A stretch of DNA of 64,000 nt from Gelatoporia subvermispora B. Lineage: Eukaryota; Basidiomycota; Agaricomycetes; Polyporales; Gelatoporiaceae. The stretch spans positions 614,983 to 678,982 of the forward strand of contig KB445805.1 in assembly GCA_000320605.2 (NCBI GenBank), given 5' to 3'. A model generated the notes under the pieces. That model did no database searches, had not been told where the DNA came from, and was given only the letters and a program-made list of their open reading frames with translations. This document shows positions 48,389-58,374 of this stretch, one piece after another (within the stretch, counting starts at the first letter, position 1; each line of letters opens with the position of its first letter). A program made the translations under genes and the position numbers.

Positions 48389-50480
48389 TTAGTCGTCATC
48401 TTCGTCTTGCTCATCGTCCCCGTCTTCATCTATGTCTGACTCTTCTGCAGGGGACAACACCTCCCCACTCCTCCCGCCCGTAGCCATTGTCTCTGCGACG
48501 CTCCTTGCCCTTCTCAACCTGCCAGTCTCCACCAGCACTTGCTCCCTACTCACATCCCACCGCGCCGCACTGTGAAAGAATCTTCGTCTCGAGGGTGGGC
48601 TCCGCTCCACGGTGTCTCCTGAGCACAATGGGTCGTAGTCATAGTAGCCCGACCCGTCCTCTTCCATGCGCGGCACGTTGAAGAACTGGCTCGTAAGGAT
48701 ACTCATGCGCTGCTTTTCTGTCGCGTGAATGCGCCGTCCACGCCGGCCGCGTCCCTGGCTAAGCGAAGAGTCGTCCGAGAGCGGTTCTTCTTCATTGGCC
48801 ACTTCGGATCCTGTTGTCTGCTGCTCATAGACGAACCGCGAGTGCTCTGTTCAATACTTCAGAAATTTTTTCCTCGCCTCTCAGGAGCAGAGAAGACATA
48901 CGAGCTAGCCGTTTGTCCAGGTCGTCGGCCTCATCGCTTCTCCGTGTCAAACCTAGATGTGCTCCAAGGCTCTCTCGTGGCACGTCATGCAACCCGACAG
49001 ATGGCGCATGCTGGAGCTCAGACAGATTTCTCAGGACAGCCGTTCTGTAGAACTCGGCCTTCAGACTGGTACTGAAAATCGAAATCAAGACCACTCACTT
49101 CACCTTCTCCAACGACCCATCCTTGACGTTTAAGTCGTCCATGTTGTTCGCCACAACCTCCAGGCGATACCGCGGCCCGAACCACTCGAAATATTCGTTC
49201 CAAGGCATATTGGGGTCAATCTCGTTCTCGATTCCAAGCGCGCACGCAGTTTCGTATGCCCAGGTCCGCGCAACATTCTTCACCGTGTACCCGCCTCCGC
49301 CGAGGAGGACAAGCGGGATGTTCCGCGCGCGGATATACTGCACACATCGCGCGTGGCCCTCCATACTCAGGTTGAAGCAGCCGAGCTTGTCCCCTGAGAG
49401 CGAATCTGCGCCGCACTGAAGTACAATTGCGGACGGCTGGAATACCTCGAGAACTTTATCTATCACCTAGCGAACAATTGTCAGATATCTCACGATAGTG
49501 ATCTGGCGGAGAGCTTACGGGTGAGAAAACACTCATAAAGGACTCGTCGTTAATCCCATCCTTGAGTGGCACGTTCACCGCGTATCCCTTCCCTTTCCCT
49601 CTACCTCTGTCGCGAATATCACCTGTCCCAGGGAAGTACTCGCCGAATTTATGAAACGAGCAGGTCATGACGCGGTCCGTAGTGTAGAACGCCTCCTCGA
49701 CACCGTCGCCATGATGGCAGTCGATGTCGATGTAGAGAACGCGGGGGACCGAGCGGAGCAGTTCGAGGATGGCAAGAACGATATCGTTTATGTAGCAGAA
49801 GCCGGACGCTTCGCGTTTCTTGGCGTGGTGTAGCCCTCCAGCCCAGTTGATAGCGATGTCTGCGGCCCCGCTTGTCAGACGTTGCGCCGCGGCTGGATGC
49901 ATAAGTGATTGGAATATTCAGGGTGAATCCTGAAACGGACTTCGTGGAAGTTGCGCACCGATTGATCCACCAGCGGATATAGAGCAGAATTCGAAGACAC
50001 CTTCGAACACCGGGTTGTCGTCTCCTACCAGAACTACATGCTATGTGAGAGATCGCCGCTACACATCACTGAACAAACGTACATCGGGAGCCATGAAACG
50101 TCAGTTCCTCTGCTGTTTCTGGAGTGACACGAGAAAGGAACTGGACATATTCGTCTGTGTGGAAGCGGGTCATTGTCTCGGCTGAAGCACGACTCGCCCG
50201 CTGATTTTGGGAGCGGATTGCAGAACATATTCACTCAGCAAAGCGTTGTAAGATGAACACATTGTACACGTACCAGCACGTCCATCTTTCCTAGCATGTT
50301 GTATGCAGAGACGAGTTCGTGTGTTATCCGCATTCGTTGTGGCTTCATGTAATGTCCAAGTCCATAGGCGAATGCACCGACATCCGCTGCATTTTCAGAA
50401 TAGGTTCAGAGTTTGGAGGAGCATCGGAGAGAGTCAGGATGTTTACGGTCGTAATAGTATGCCACTCTCCGTTTTGACAT
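48389..50480 (-). CDS. Class I histone deacetylase (Rpd3/Hos2 family), 8 exons
   Basis: Zn-dependent removal of acetyl groups from histone lysines, nuclear, in corepressor complexes. Exons: 50447-50480, 50274-50386, 50083-50200, 49959-50033, 49519-49892, 49099-49466, 48902-49044, 48389-48846; 560 aa. The start [15 protein letters not shown] leads into [20 protein letters not shown], as in the family. Catalytic site: [11 protein letters not shown] (His135/136), the charge-relay DIDCHHGDG (Asp171 and His173 as zinc ligands), QCGADSL (Asp259) and GGGGY (Tyr298), all present. [12 protein letters not shown] places it among Rpd3-like enzymes; I cannot separate Rpd3 from Hos2 orthology by eye. The last 150 residues form a basic (RGRRGRR) and then strongly acidic tail with 17 Asp/Glu among the final 24 residues or so. 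Confidence 0.93.
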
Positions 50481-50953
50481 GGCGTTGGAAGGATGAGAAC
50501 AAGTTGTGCGCTCGCCACAATTGCCCTGCCCGATTTCCTCGGCTTCTCGCGGGGAGTCCGGACCGGAAACACCGCACGGAACTCTTGATCACGTGGCAAA
50601 TAGTGCGCGTCTCTGCGCGGAAGCAATTTGGCGCAGCGCCGCAGCCTACCCATCAGACCTCACTGGCTGCAATTCTTGTCCAAAGTCATATCAGGAGGAT
50701 ATCCTCACTTGGTGCACTGATGCATCGTACAAAGTACTACTTAACGAACAATGGGCTGTACTCCAGTGCCAGGCGTGAATTCAACGACCCGCACTGCGAT
50801 GATCAACCAGGAGCGTATCTTCTACGTCACGCTCTCGAGGTGCTTCGGTATAGCGCCCGTTCCGCATGTTCTGAGTCGCTGCTGCATTCTGCTGCGGTGC
50901 ACGCTTGAGCTCCACCCTCTCTGACCTGATAACAGCCGGAAACCCCGGCGGCC
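50481..50953. promoter_or_regulatory. Divergent promoter, deacetylase and coiled-coil gene
   Basis: A 473-bp gap separates the two start codons, which point away from each other. No TATA box is obvious. Confidence 0.5.
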
Positions 50954-52399
50954 ATGCTGATGTCTCGCGAACCTTTCTCTGCAGCAATGGAGCAGACCAA
51001 CGATCCGCCGCCGTCCTACAGCATCAGCGATAGCGACTTTGGAAAGCTGAAGGATGCCTTCAGGACACTCAATGCCGACCACAAGGACATACAACAGCTG
51101 TTCAAGTCGGTAGATACGGAGCTAGAAGGGACGCAGCATATCGAGCAGGGTCTCAAACAGGAGTGGGAAGAGCTTAGAAAGGTGAGTTTAAACTGACAGG
51201 CCAGAATCTACCTCATGGCTGCAGGCTTACGAGTGATCGAAGAAATACAATCGTGTATTCCGCAAATTGCAGAGGAACGCTAGCCGATGTGTGACCTTCC
51301 TGAATGGTAATGAACTATTCAAAGCTTGAAACAATCATCTATTGGTGACGGAGACCTACTCAGGGTATACGGAGATCTTGGTCCCAACCTCAATCTCCCC
51401 TATTCCCTTCACGCAAAAGCAGTTCATGTTGAACAAATTCCTGGAGGTAATGCGCACGTGCAAAGTTGTACCCCACACGACCTGATCCGCCTCTGGCATA
51501 GACTATCCCAGTGCATGAAGAGGAAGCAGAAGAACTGGAGGCTTGCTTCGATGATATTGTTCACGAGATTGAGGCCTTCCAGTTGAAGGTGGCAAGCGCT
51601 CTTCGTGGCAAGGACGAGCCGACCGGCGCTTGGGCAAGATTCTGGAATGGTGTCGGCGAGTGAGTGTCAAGTCATCGTTTGCATCGATGTACGATCTTAT
51701 CGCAGCAACCGCACAGGCTTTGTGTCTCCATCTGGAATGTGAGCCACTGCGTGTGGATGCAAATATAGTTTATGCTGATTGGAGACGTCACATCAAGGCC
51801 GTCTACAAATTGCTCGTCATGATTTTGAAGTGCTTCGGTTCCCTCCTATCGCACATCAAGGCCGTAAAGTTGTCGTGCTGTGCGTACATCATATGGATCT
51901 CACTCGTCTCCTCGATCTTACTCTGTACCAGTCGCAATAAGCTTCAGCATTGAACTACGCGAATGTACGTAATCGATGACTTGCCTGCAGAGCGCGAATT
52001 CATGTCGCTGTTACGTAGACTCCACCCTCGCATCTACTCCTGGCAAGTCAGACCAGGCCATTGCGGCAGAAGTCAAGCAAGACTGCAAGCTGCTGGCCGA
52101 GAAGCTGGACGGGTTCAAGGGCGCATGGCACCTTGCGTGGTTGAACTGCTCGAACCTCAAGACATACGTCCAGATGGCACAGACGGCCGATGTAAGTATT
52201 GTGCCTTAAACATGGAGCAATGCCCACTCACGTCACCAAAATGGCTTTCAATAACACTGTCCTCGCGACATTCCCTCACAAATAGTCCACGCCTGCCGCG
52301 TCCGCGCTCTCCGACACCAGCCTTGCGAAAGCAGCGATGGTTCTCGTTCCCCTGACCGAATGTTTGCGGTCGTATTCCGAGGGCAAGGACCCTCAGTGA
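50954..52399 (+). CDS. Coiled-coil protein of unknown function, middle exons unresolved
   Basis: Clear exons: 50954-51181, 51243-51306, 51364-51446, 51502-51659, 51717-51738, 51948-51964, 51991-52191, 52286-52399; between 51739 and 51947 at least one further exon (length 1 modulo 3) is needed and not resolved. No family recognised. The sequence is helical and charged: SDSDFGKLKDAFRTLNADHKD with heptad-like spacing, LEGTQHIEQGLKQEWEELRKK, EEEAEELEACFDDIVHEIEAF, and AAEVKQDCKLLAEKLDGF. There are no Cys/His clusters, membrane segments or signal peptide. A repeated CACATCAAGGCCGT (near 51790 and 51855) in the unresolved part may reflect a local duplication. Overall it resembles a cytoplasmic scaffold-like coiled coil. 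Confidence 0.5.
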
Positions 52400-53021
52400 A
52401 CGACATTGATTGTCTTGTCGTTGGTTGCTGTAGTATCCTGTTCCTGTGCTGCGTGCAATAGCCCCTTACTCCATCCCTTCCTCTGGCAACATCTTCTCTT
52501 TCTTCCTCATCCTCCGTGTATCCCGTATTCCATTTGTACAGTCTCGTAAACCGCAATTTGTTGTCCATGTAGACCTTGTTACTTCTTGTATGGCACATAT
52601 GCAAGCCGGTTTTGTCATTGATGTTCATCTCGAGTGCGGCAGTCGCGACAACTATGTGAGTGATTACAGACTAACTAGCGATGGGATCGAGAGACTACTA
52701 GGTGAGTGCTTTCTTAGCTACATTGCGCGATGTTGCTGATCGTCGTGCGCGCCAGAGCCGTAGCCACAGTTGCACATGGGAGGGTCGCCCGTGTGAACCG
52801 CGGCGCGGCGGAGATGCGCAGGAGATTCTGGCAGCAGTGCGCGATGTCGAGCGTCTAGGAGAAATTTTGAGCAGGGCACACCATGCTTCTGCGCCCTAAA
52901 ATGAGGCAAGACAGCTGGAGCGGATCCTCTCACGCCGTTTCTTACCCTCGGACACGTCGAATTTGCCCCTCCTCCCTTCCCCACCTTCCTCTTGACCCAT
53001 AGGAGATTTATCTGCAAGACG
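52400..53021. other. Intergenic stretch
   Basis: 3' end of the coiled-coil gene and a pyrimidine-rich leader (about 52950-53000) before the next ORF. No gene seen. Confidence 0.5.
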
Positions 53022-53480
53022 ATGCAATCCGGGATTACTAGCAAGCCCTCGACCAGCGCAATGGAGCCGATTACTCCGTTTCCCATCCTCAGAGCGTTCT
53101 CGCTCCCCTCATCACCACCTCTAAGCCCACTCAACAGCAACCCTGGGAACCATGATTCGGAGTATGAGAGTGATATTCGCTGCATAGCCTCGAGAAAATC
53201 TGGCCAGCTGGCGATGCTCAGACATCAAATGCTCGCCATCGACCGAAGGATTGATGCACTATTCACCGACTTCATGCAGCTGGGCCGGCGCGAACACATC
53301 GAGGGGACCATCCTTCGGCCGCGGTCGGTGACATCAGGGGAGGCCGAGATGCTTCGTAGATATGGACGCGAGCACTACAAGCGCGTCTCATGGTTGATTC
53401 ACGCGCAGCTCATCAATATGGCTGCGACCGTGTATAACCTCCACGAATCGAGCGCACATCGAAGGAGGTTTGAACAGTAA
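53022..53480 (+). CDS. Orphan ORF, helical, possibly first exon of a longer gene
   Basis: 152 codons from ATG to TAA. A Ser/Pro-rich N-terminus (FSLPSSPPLSPLNSN) is followed by a helical, charged domain (LAMLRHQMLAIDRRIDALF, YGREHYKRVSWLIHAQLI). I do not recognise the family. The stop lies in CAGTAAGT, a strong splice donor, so the gene may continue: a frame at 53585-53690 reads EVGGRIVDAIGPWDWLMHM, but the phases do not match with the donor and acceptors I can see. It may be a longer gene or a decayed one. Confidence 0.4.
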   Translation: MQSGITSKPSTSAMEPITPFPILRAFSLPSSPPLSPLNSNPGNHDSEYESDIRCIASRKSGQLAMLRHQMLAIDRRIDALFTDFMQLGRREHIEGTILRPRSVTSGEAEMLRRYGREHYKRVSWLIHAQLINMAATVYNLHESSAHRRRFEQ

Positions 53481-55762
53481 GTTGTCCCTCCCCCAGCGTG
53501 CAAATGGTTCTGAGAAAGCGCAGGGTGTCGCAGAAGATGAGTATGGTGTTGTGGATGGTGAACAGTTCGCCCGCCTAACGATAGGAAGTCGGAGGCCGGA
53601 TTGTGGACGCGATCGGACCATGGGATTGGCTGATGCACATGGACGGAGTGTGGAGGGATCCAGCGGAAAAGCGCGCCAATGGACTCGTATGTATTTATAT
53701 CGCCAGTCGTTATACTTGATACCTCTCTCGAAAAACTCGCTGGATCTCGAGTACTTTGAGTGTCGAGTCTTCTGCTGCCAGGTCCCTGCAAGGCGCAGAG
53801 CTGGGCGAGGCGCTGGATACAAGCTGTCGACGAATCACCATACGAGTCTGATATCTGCGGCCCGCTCACGCCGCGGAGGAAGTGAGATGGCCAGGAAGAA
53901 GCGCCTGGAAGCGCGTACCGACCTCTTCGAACATTGATATTGTGTCTCTCGATGCCACGCATTTGTTCACGACTCCAAGTGTCGTTCAGCTCTTCCGAGT
54001 AGATGCATCGGCAGCTCCGCCTTCGCACGACCGTAGGCTGGAGCATGTGGACTGAGAGTCCCAGATATACACACAACACGACAGACGGAGTCGAGTTCGA
54101 GGTGAACAAACCACTCTGAACGGGGACGGATAACGCAATGAGTGTTTTGCATTCGTTTTGTATACTCAATTGCAGCACTACGCAGTGCGCTGACAAAAGC
54201 ACGTGGGGTGCCTTGCCTTGTGTGAGGCAACTTGGTAAGCTGTACCGTTGTCCACGCAGGAAGGAGACCCGTATCTGGACGTCACAGTATGCCCTTGAAG
54301 AGACGTTGGATAGCTTGTGAGAACGTCAGTGACATTACTATGTGTCTATCACAAACGCCACTGACCTCATGCAGGCCACTCCAAAATTCCAAATGCTCTT
54401 GATCACGGACATTTCCGCATGTGATCATCGCCTTACCGTTGTCTTGCTGGTGCAGTATCGGGCAGCGTGTCTCGTTGCGTACCATTGCAACGAATGGAGT
54501 ACTTTTATGCATCCGGAGCTCCTTTATGATACCTCGACAACGCAGGGAACTCCTTTGTTGCAACTCGTCTCACTGCTTTATTATTCTTTTAGGTTCCCGG
54601 CTGGTGATGTTCGAGCTCCCCAGTTGACTGTCTCAGCTAGCACGGGTGTAATTTGCCCCGCACATGACATCAGCAGGCAGAATGGATTCAGCATCATGTG
54701 CATTGACCGTTTCAACATAAATCAGGCATATTTCATGTGGTAGCCACTGCATGATCCATCTCAAGAAAGCCTCGCAACGTGAAGATTCGCAACATGCAGC
54801 TTCCGGATCGTTGACATGCTGCTCCCTCCGGACAATTCTGCGTAGATGCATTATTTGGCATGCATAAGCCCAAGTCAACTTTTCATTGTGAAATCGGAGA
54901 CTACATTTTGTCGTACCATGGGTGATCGCCTTTGTTCATCTCGGCCATGTATCCAGAAAAATGGTAGAACAATATATGGCACAAGTGTCTTATCACCCAG
55001 AAGCAGTTCGAGACCATTGGTATCTACCCTCGCCACCGCTGTGGAGTGCAGAGCTACTTGCTTCGTTAAATCATATTGCCTTGCAACTCCTACTTTGTGT
55101 ACCGTTTGAGTCTCTCATGGAATGGTAATATATTTTCTCCGGGCCGTAGAAGTCTTGGATTCGATATAGGGTTGAGCCCGCCTTTCCGTCGACTCTGCAT
55201 CTTTGTCCCATAGACCCCCTCCACGCCCTGCCACACTCTATGGGCATTCGTCGCACATCTGTTTGTATGACTCAGCCAGTGGTCGCGATCAAGCCCTCGA
55301 AATTCTACAGTGAATGGATAGGTGAATTGAAGGGCATTCGGAAAACTGACTGGAACTTGAATGATTGGGTAGGAGTATTTTCCCGAGGATCTGTCGGCGG
55401 GACGCTTTCCCCGGAAATCATTGGATCCGTGAGAATGAGCAAGTACATGGCCATCGTGTGGCCCGCTAGAAGATGCCGATCGCCATTGTCCCCACCGTTA
55501 TGGCCGCACTGACTCGAGGATGCACTGCACTGATGTCCTTTTTCGGTATGTCGGTACCAATTAACGATTATTCCGTGTGATTGCCTAGTGCCATTGTTCC
55601 TCATCTACAACTGCTGCGTAATGTGGCCATTCCACCCAGCCGTTGCTACATATAACCCGGGCAGGGACCGCGTTCGTCGAACACCGCCTCCTGGCTGCAC
55701 TCTCACTGTCATCGCGCTGATCTATCCATTCCCGCTCCAAACCATCCACCATCCTATTCACC
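53481..55762. other. Gene-poor 2.3 kb
   Basis: Contains the possible continuation of the 53.0 kb ORF and a plus-strand frame at 55267-55512 (KPSKFYSEWIGELKG...) that looks protein-like but has no family or splice support. Long minus-strand frames at 53.4-54.2 kb overlap it and carry no domain. Confidence 0.4.
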
Positions 55763-56933
55763 ATGAATTTTCCTGCGGCGTGTTCTGGTGCATCCATGAT
55801 GGCACATCTCCGAGGACCACTGGTGGTGTCAACAGAAGAGTTTGTGACACTACCACAGGCCTATAGAGACAAGCTTGTGAAAGAGGCAACTGCCACCAGC
55901 CACGAAGGGGGGAAGAAGTTTGACGGCCTCCGGACAATCCTTCATCCAAAGGTAGGGGGTGTCGTATCATGCTGTAGCCGCCATAATGACGAATTCGTCA
56001 CAAAGTGCTATGAATTATATATGAGGTACAACCGTGACACCGGTCCCAATCCATCATTTCATGATGACCTGAAGGTATGATCTTCACCACCACCGAGATC
56101 ATCCGACTTCTGACAAACATCTATTAGTCGACTTCCTCCTCGATAAAAGCAGCACAAACGGCCAATTGTCGAGTACTCCATAGTTCGCACTTTGAGCCTC
56201 TCGATACGCCGATATAGCTCCTGACCCAGATATCGATATCACCAGCATTAGGCCGACATGAGCACTACATTGATAGTGCTAATAGCGCAGACAAAAAAGT
56301 CCCCAAGCTCGAGTATCCAGAGAGATCTGGAAATCGAACCAATGAGGTCGGCATCATCTGCGATCTTAGCATAGCAACGAGGCTGAACGGCTTCCATAGG
56401 TATCCTTGGCAGCTAGCCAAACCAATGTCCAGTTGAAGACATTACCTCGAGGTACCAAGTCAGCTTCTCCGCGGAGAAAAGGTGCGAGATGGTCCAATGA
56501 CGAAGTGAGGATCCGAGCTAAGCCTCTGCGTAGCGCGGTCTTCCAGGGAGTCCTTGAGCGCGTGCGAAACCATTGCATCTGGTGATAACCCCAATCCCAC
56601 GAAGATCAAGAAGGCTTGTGAGGGATGCAGGCGGCGTAAAAGAGGGTGCGATGGAGGAGGTAGAAAACAATGCTCGTGAGTGCATCCTCCGTATGCCTAC
56701 AGGCTACATCGACAGATAGAGACTTAGCGCCTAGAGCGCTGGCATGAACGAGAGGTGGCAGACATACCTGTTTCTCGCCTAGTGGCCCCGTTCTCGTCGT
56801 CTTTGATTGCTGATCAACCTTCCATCTTTGTAGACTTTGCATTCATCTAGGCGAAGAATGCACGTACAATATGCAAAGAGGGAGAGCAGGAAGACCTAAG
56901 AAGAAACCGACTGCATCAGGTGAAGCGCCTTGA
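55763..56933 (+). CDS. Small Zn2Cys6 protein D with AT-hook-like tail
   Basis: Six exons: 55763-56074, 56128-56172, 56218-56346, 56400-56481, 56534-56675, 56834-56933; 269 aa, all introns GT-AG with matching phases. The N-terminal part contains HLRGPLVVSTEEF and EFVTKCYELY, the latter sharing F-x3-C-x2-L-Y with protein C. A Ser/Lys-rich linker leads to KIKKACEGCRRRKRGC (Cys218/221/228), Cys236, then CIHLGEEC (Cys239/246): C-x2-C-x6-C-x7-C-x2-C-x6-C, the most canonical finger of the four. RAGRPKKK follows, an AT-hook core as in protein B. The intron in the codon after Cys4 is phase 2 and 158 nt long, again longer than the others in the gene. Putative nuclear DNA-binding protein; no fungal transcription-factor middle domain. 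Confidence 0.72.
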
Positions 56934-57700
56934 ACTGTAAGCGGCTCTCACCAAGGTCCTCGTCGAGTTGCCATGGCCAATTACCGGAGAATCGTTAGCT
57001 TATTGAAATGCCATTGCTTCACGGGTTTGGGCGCTGCTGTAGGACACCGGTCCAATGGTCGTACGTAACGTCGAGGATGCAAGATGGCATTGAGATAGGC
57101 AGATTATCCTATGATCGGCACGTGGCACAGCGGACCGCCAGCCCCGCTGAGTCAGATCCTCTGGTGCTCTTCTGGCAATCGTCGAGTTACTATGATAACT
57201 ATCTAGTGCACAAATGCTCTATATTTTGCGCTGTCGAGCTGCGTTCATCATCTTTATCATTTTAAAAAGGACCGGCACGGTGGCCAGTCCCAGCATCTTC
57301 AGCCTCGTTGTCATGCTAAGATCATAGACGGTACCGACCTCGATATTCATCACCCCGACGATGTTACTTTGTCTTGTGTATATCCCGAGGTCCAGCCATG
57401 ATTCTCATCGCGCACCCCACATATACGCAGAGTGACTCGGTTGGACATGTACTTAGACTGAGCGCGAAAGCTTTCGACGCTGGCGTAAGTTTCTCTGTTT
57501 GGAAGCCCTAGTATATTTTTCAACCTCGTAACAATCAGTTGCAGTGCATTTCGGAAGAATGAGTACCGGTTCCGCGCGAAAGAGTAGGTACGTGAAAAAT
57601 ATTCGGATTCGACGCTCAGCCAATACTGTTAGACGTGCTACACCATCATTTAAGTGCTCTCGAGTATGGCGTCGGGTGAACCTGAGCGTCGGAGGACTTC
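56934..57700. other. Intergenic stretch downstream of protein D
   Basis: No gene recognised. Confidence 0.45.
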
Positions 57701-57837
57701 TGCACCACCTGCGAGAACCTCTGGTGGTGTCTATAGAAGATTTTGCGACAATGCCACAGGTCTATAGACAGGCATATGAGCGAAGCTATTGCGGGCACCG
57801 GGAAGTGCAGACACAAGGCGAACAGTTCTGGTTCTGA
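57701..57837 (+). pseudogene. Decayed fragment of the protein D 5' end
   Basis: HLREPLVVSIEDFATMPQVY aligns with HLRGPLVVSTEEFVTLPQAY of protein D (55801-55886), with matching nucleotides around CTGGTGGTGTC and CCACAGG(C/T)CTATAGA. Similarity fades after 57790, and neither the second half nor the finger is present downstream. Confidence 0.75.
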
Positions 57838-58184
57838 CCTACGAGTAAGCGAGAGTTATATCATACACGAGCCATACTGAAACGTTTGTTGCAACAGTGT
57901 CACGAAGTATACGTGAAAAATCATACGAACCATCGCATCCATCCGTCGAAGGTACCACCGCTGATGCTTGTACTTGATAATCTCCAGCGCCAATTCATTA
58001 GGAGGCTCATTCCCAGTCAAAAGCCGCAGAATTTAAATCGAGTTAGAAGTAGGTAAATCTAGTACAGACCCATACAACGAGTCAAATCGAGTACAAACGA
58101 GCCAGATCCAATACAGCTGTCAGAAGCTCCCACGGCGTGACCAGACTGATCGCGTCATCGGGCGCTTACGCGAGCATGACGCGC
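57838..58184. other. Left flank of the transposase gene
   Basis: No gene. Repeats of the form TCNAGTACA/AATACA (58055-58115) may belong to the transposon end. Confidence 0.4.
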
Positions 58185-58292
58185 AAAGTGCGCACAGCGC
58201 AGTGCACAGAGTGCGCAAAGTGCGCAAAGTGCACATTTTGCACAGTGCACAGAGAACAGAGCACAGTGCGCACTTTGTGCACTGCGCACAAC
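58185..58292. repeat. Dense GTGCGCAAAG-type repeat block with inverted copies
   Basis: About 108 bp in which GTGCGCA, GTGCACA and their complements recur at least nine times in both orientations (AGTGCGCACAGCGCAGTGCAC at left, GTGCGCACTTTGTGCACTGC at right). It lies about 80 bp before the transposase start. Such clustered short motifs are typical of subterminal transposase-binding regions in CACTA elements and could also fold as a hairpin. Confidence 0.7.
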
Positions 58293-58374
58293 CCTCTCTG
58301 CTTCCCACGCCGCCTGCCTTTCTCGTCATACACTAAGTGCCCGCGCTCGCTGCTCTCCTCCGTGTAAATACACC

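Noticed and set aside
53399..54202. 267-codon minus-strand ORF
   Set aside because: No domain, composition of a shadow frame, and it runs opposite the more protein-like plus-strand frame at 53.0-53.7 kb.
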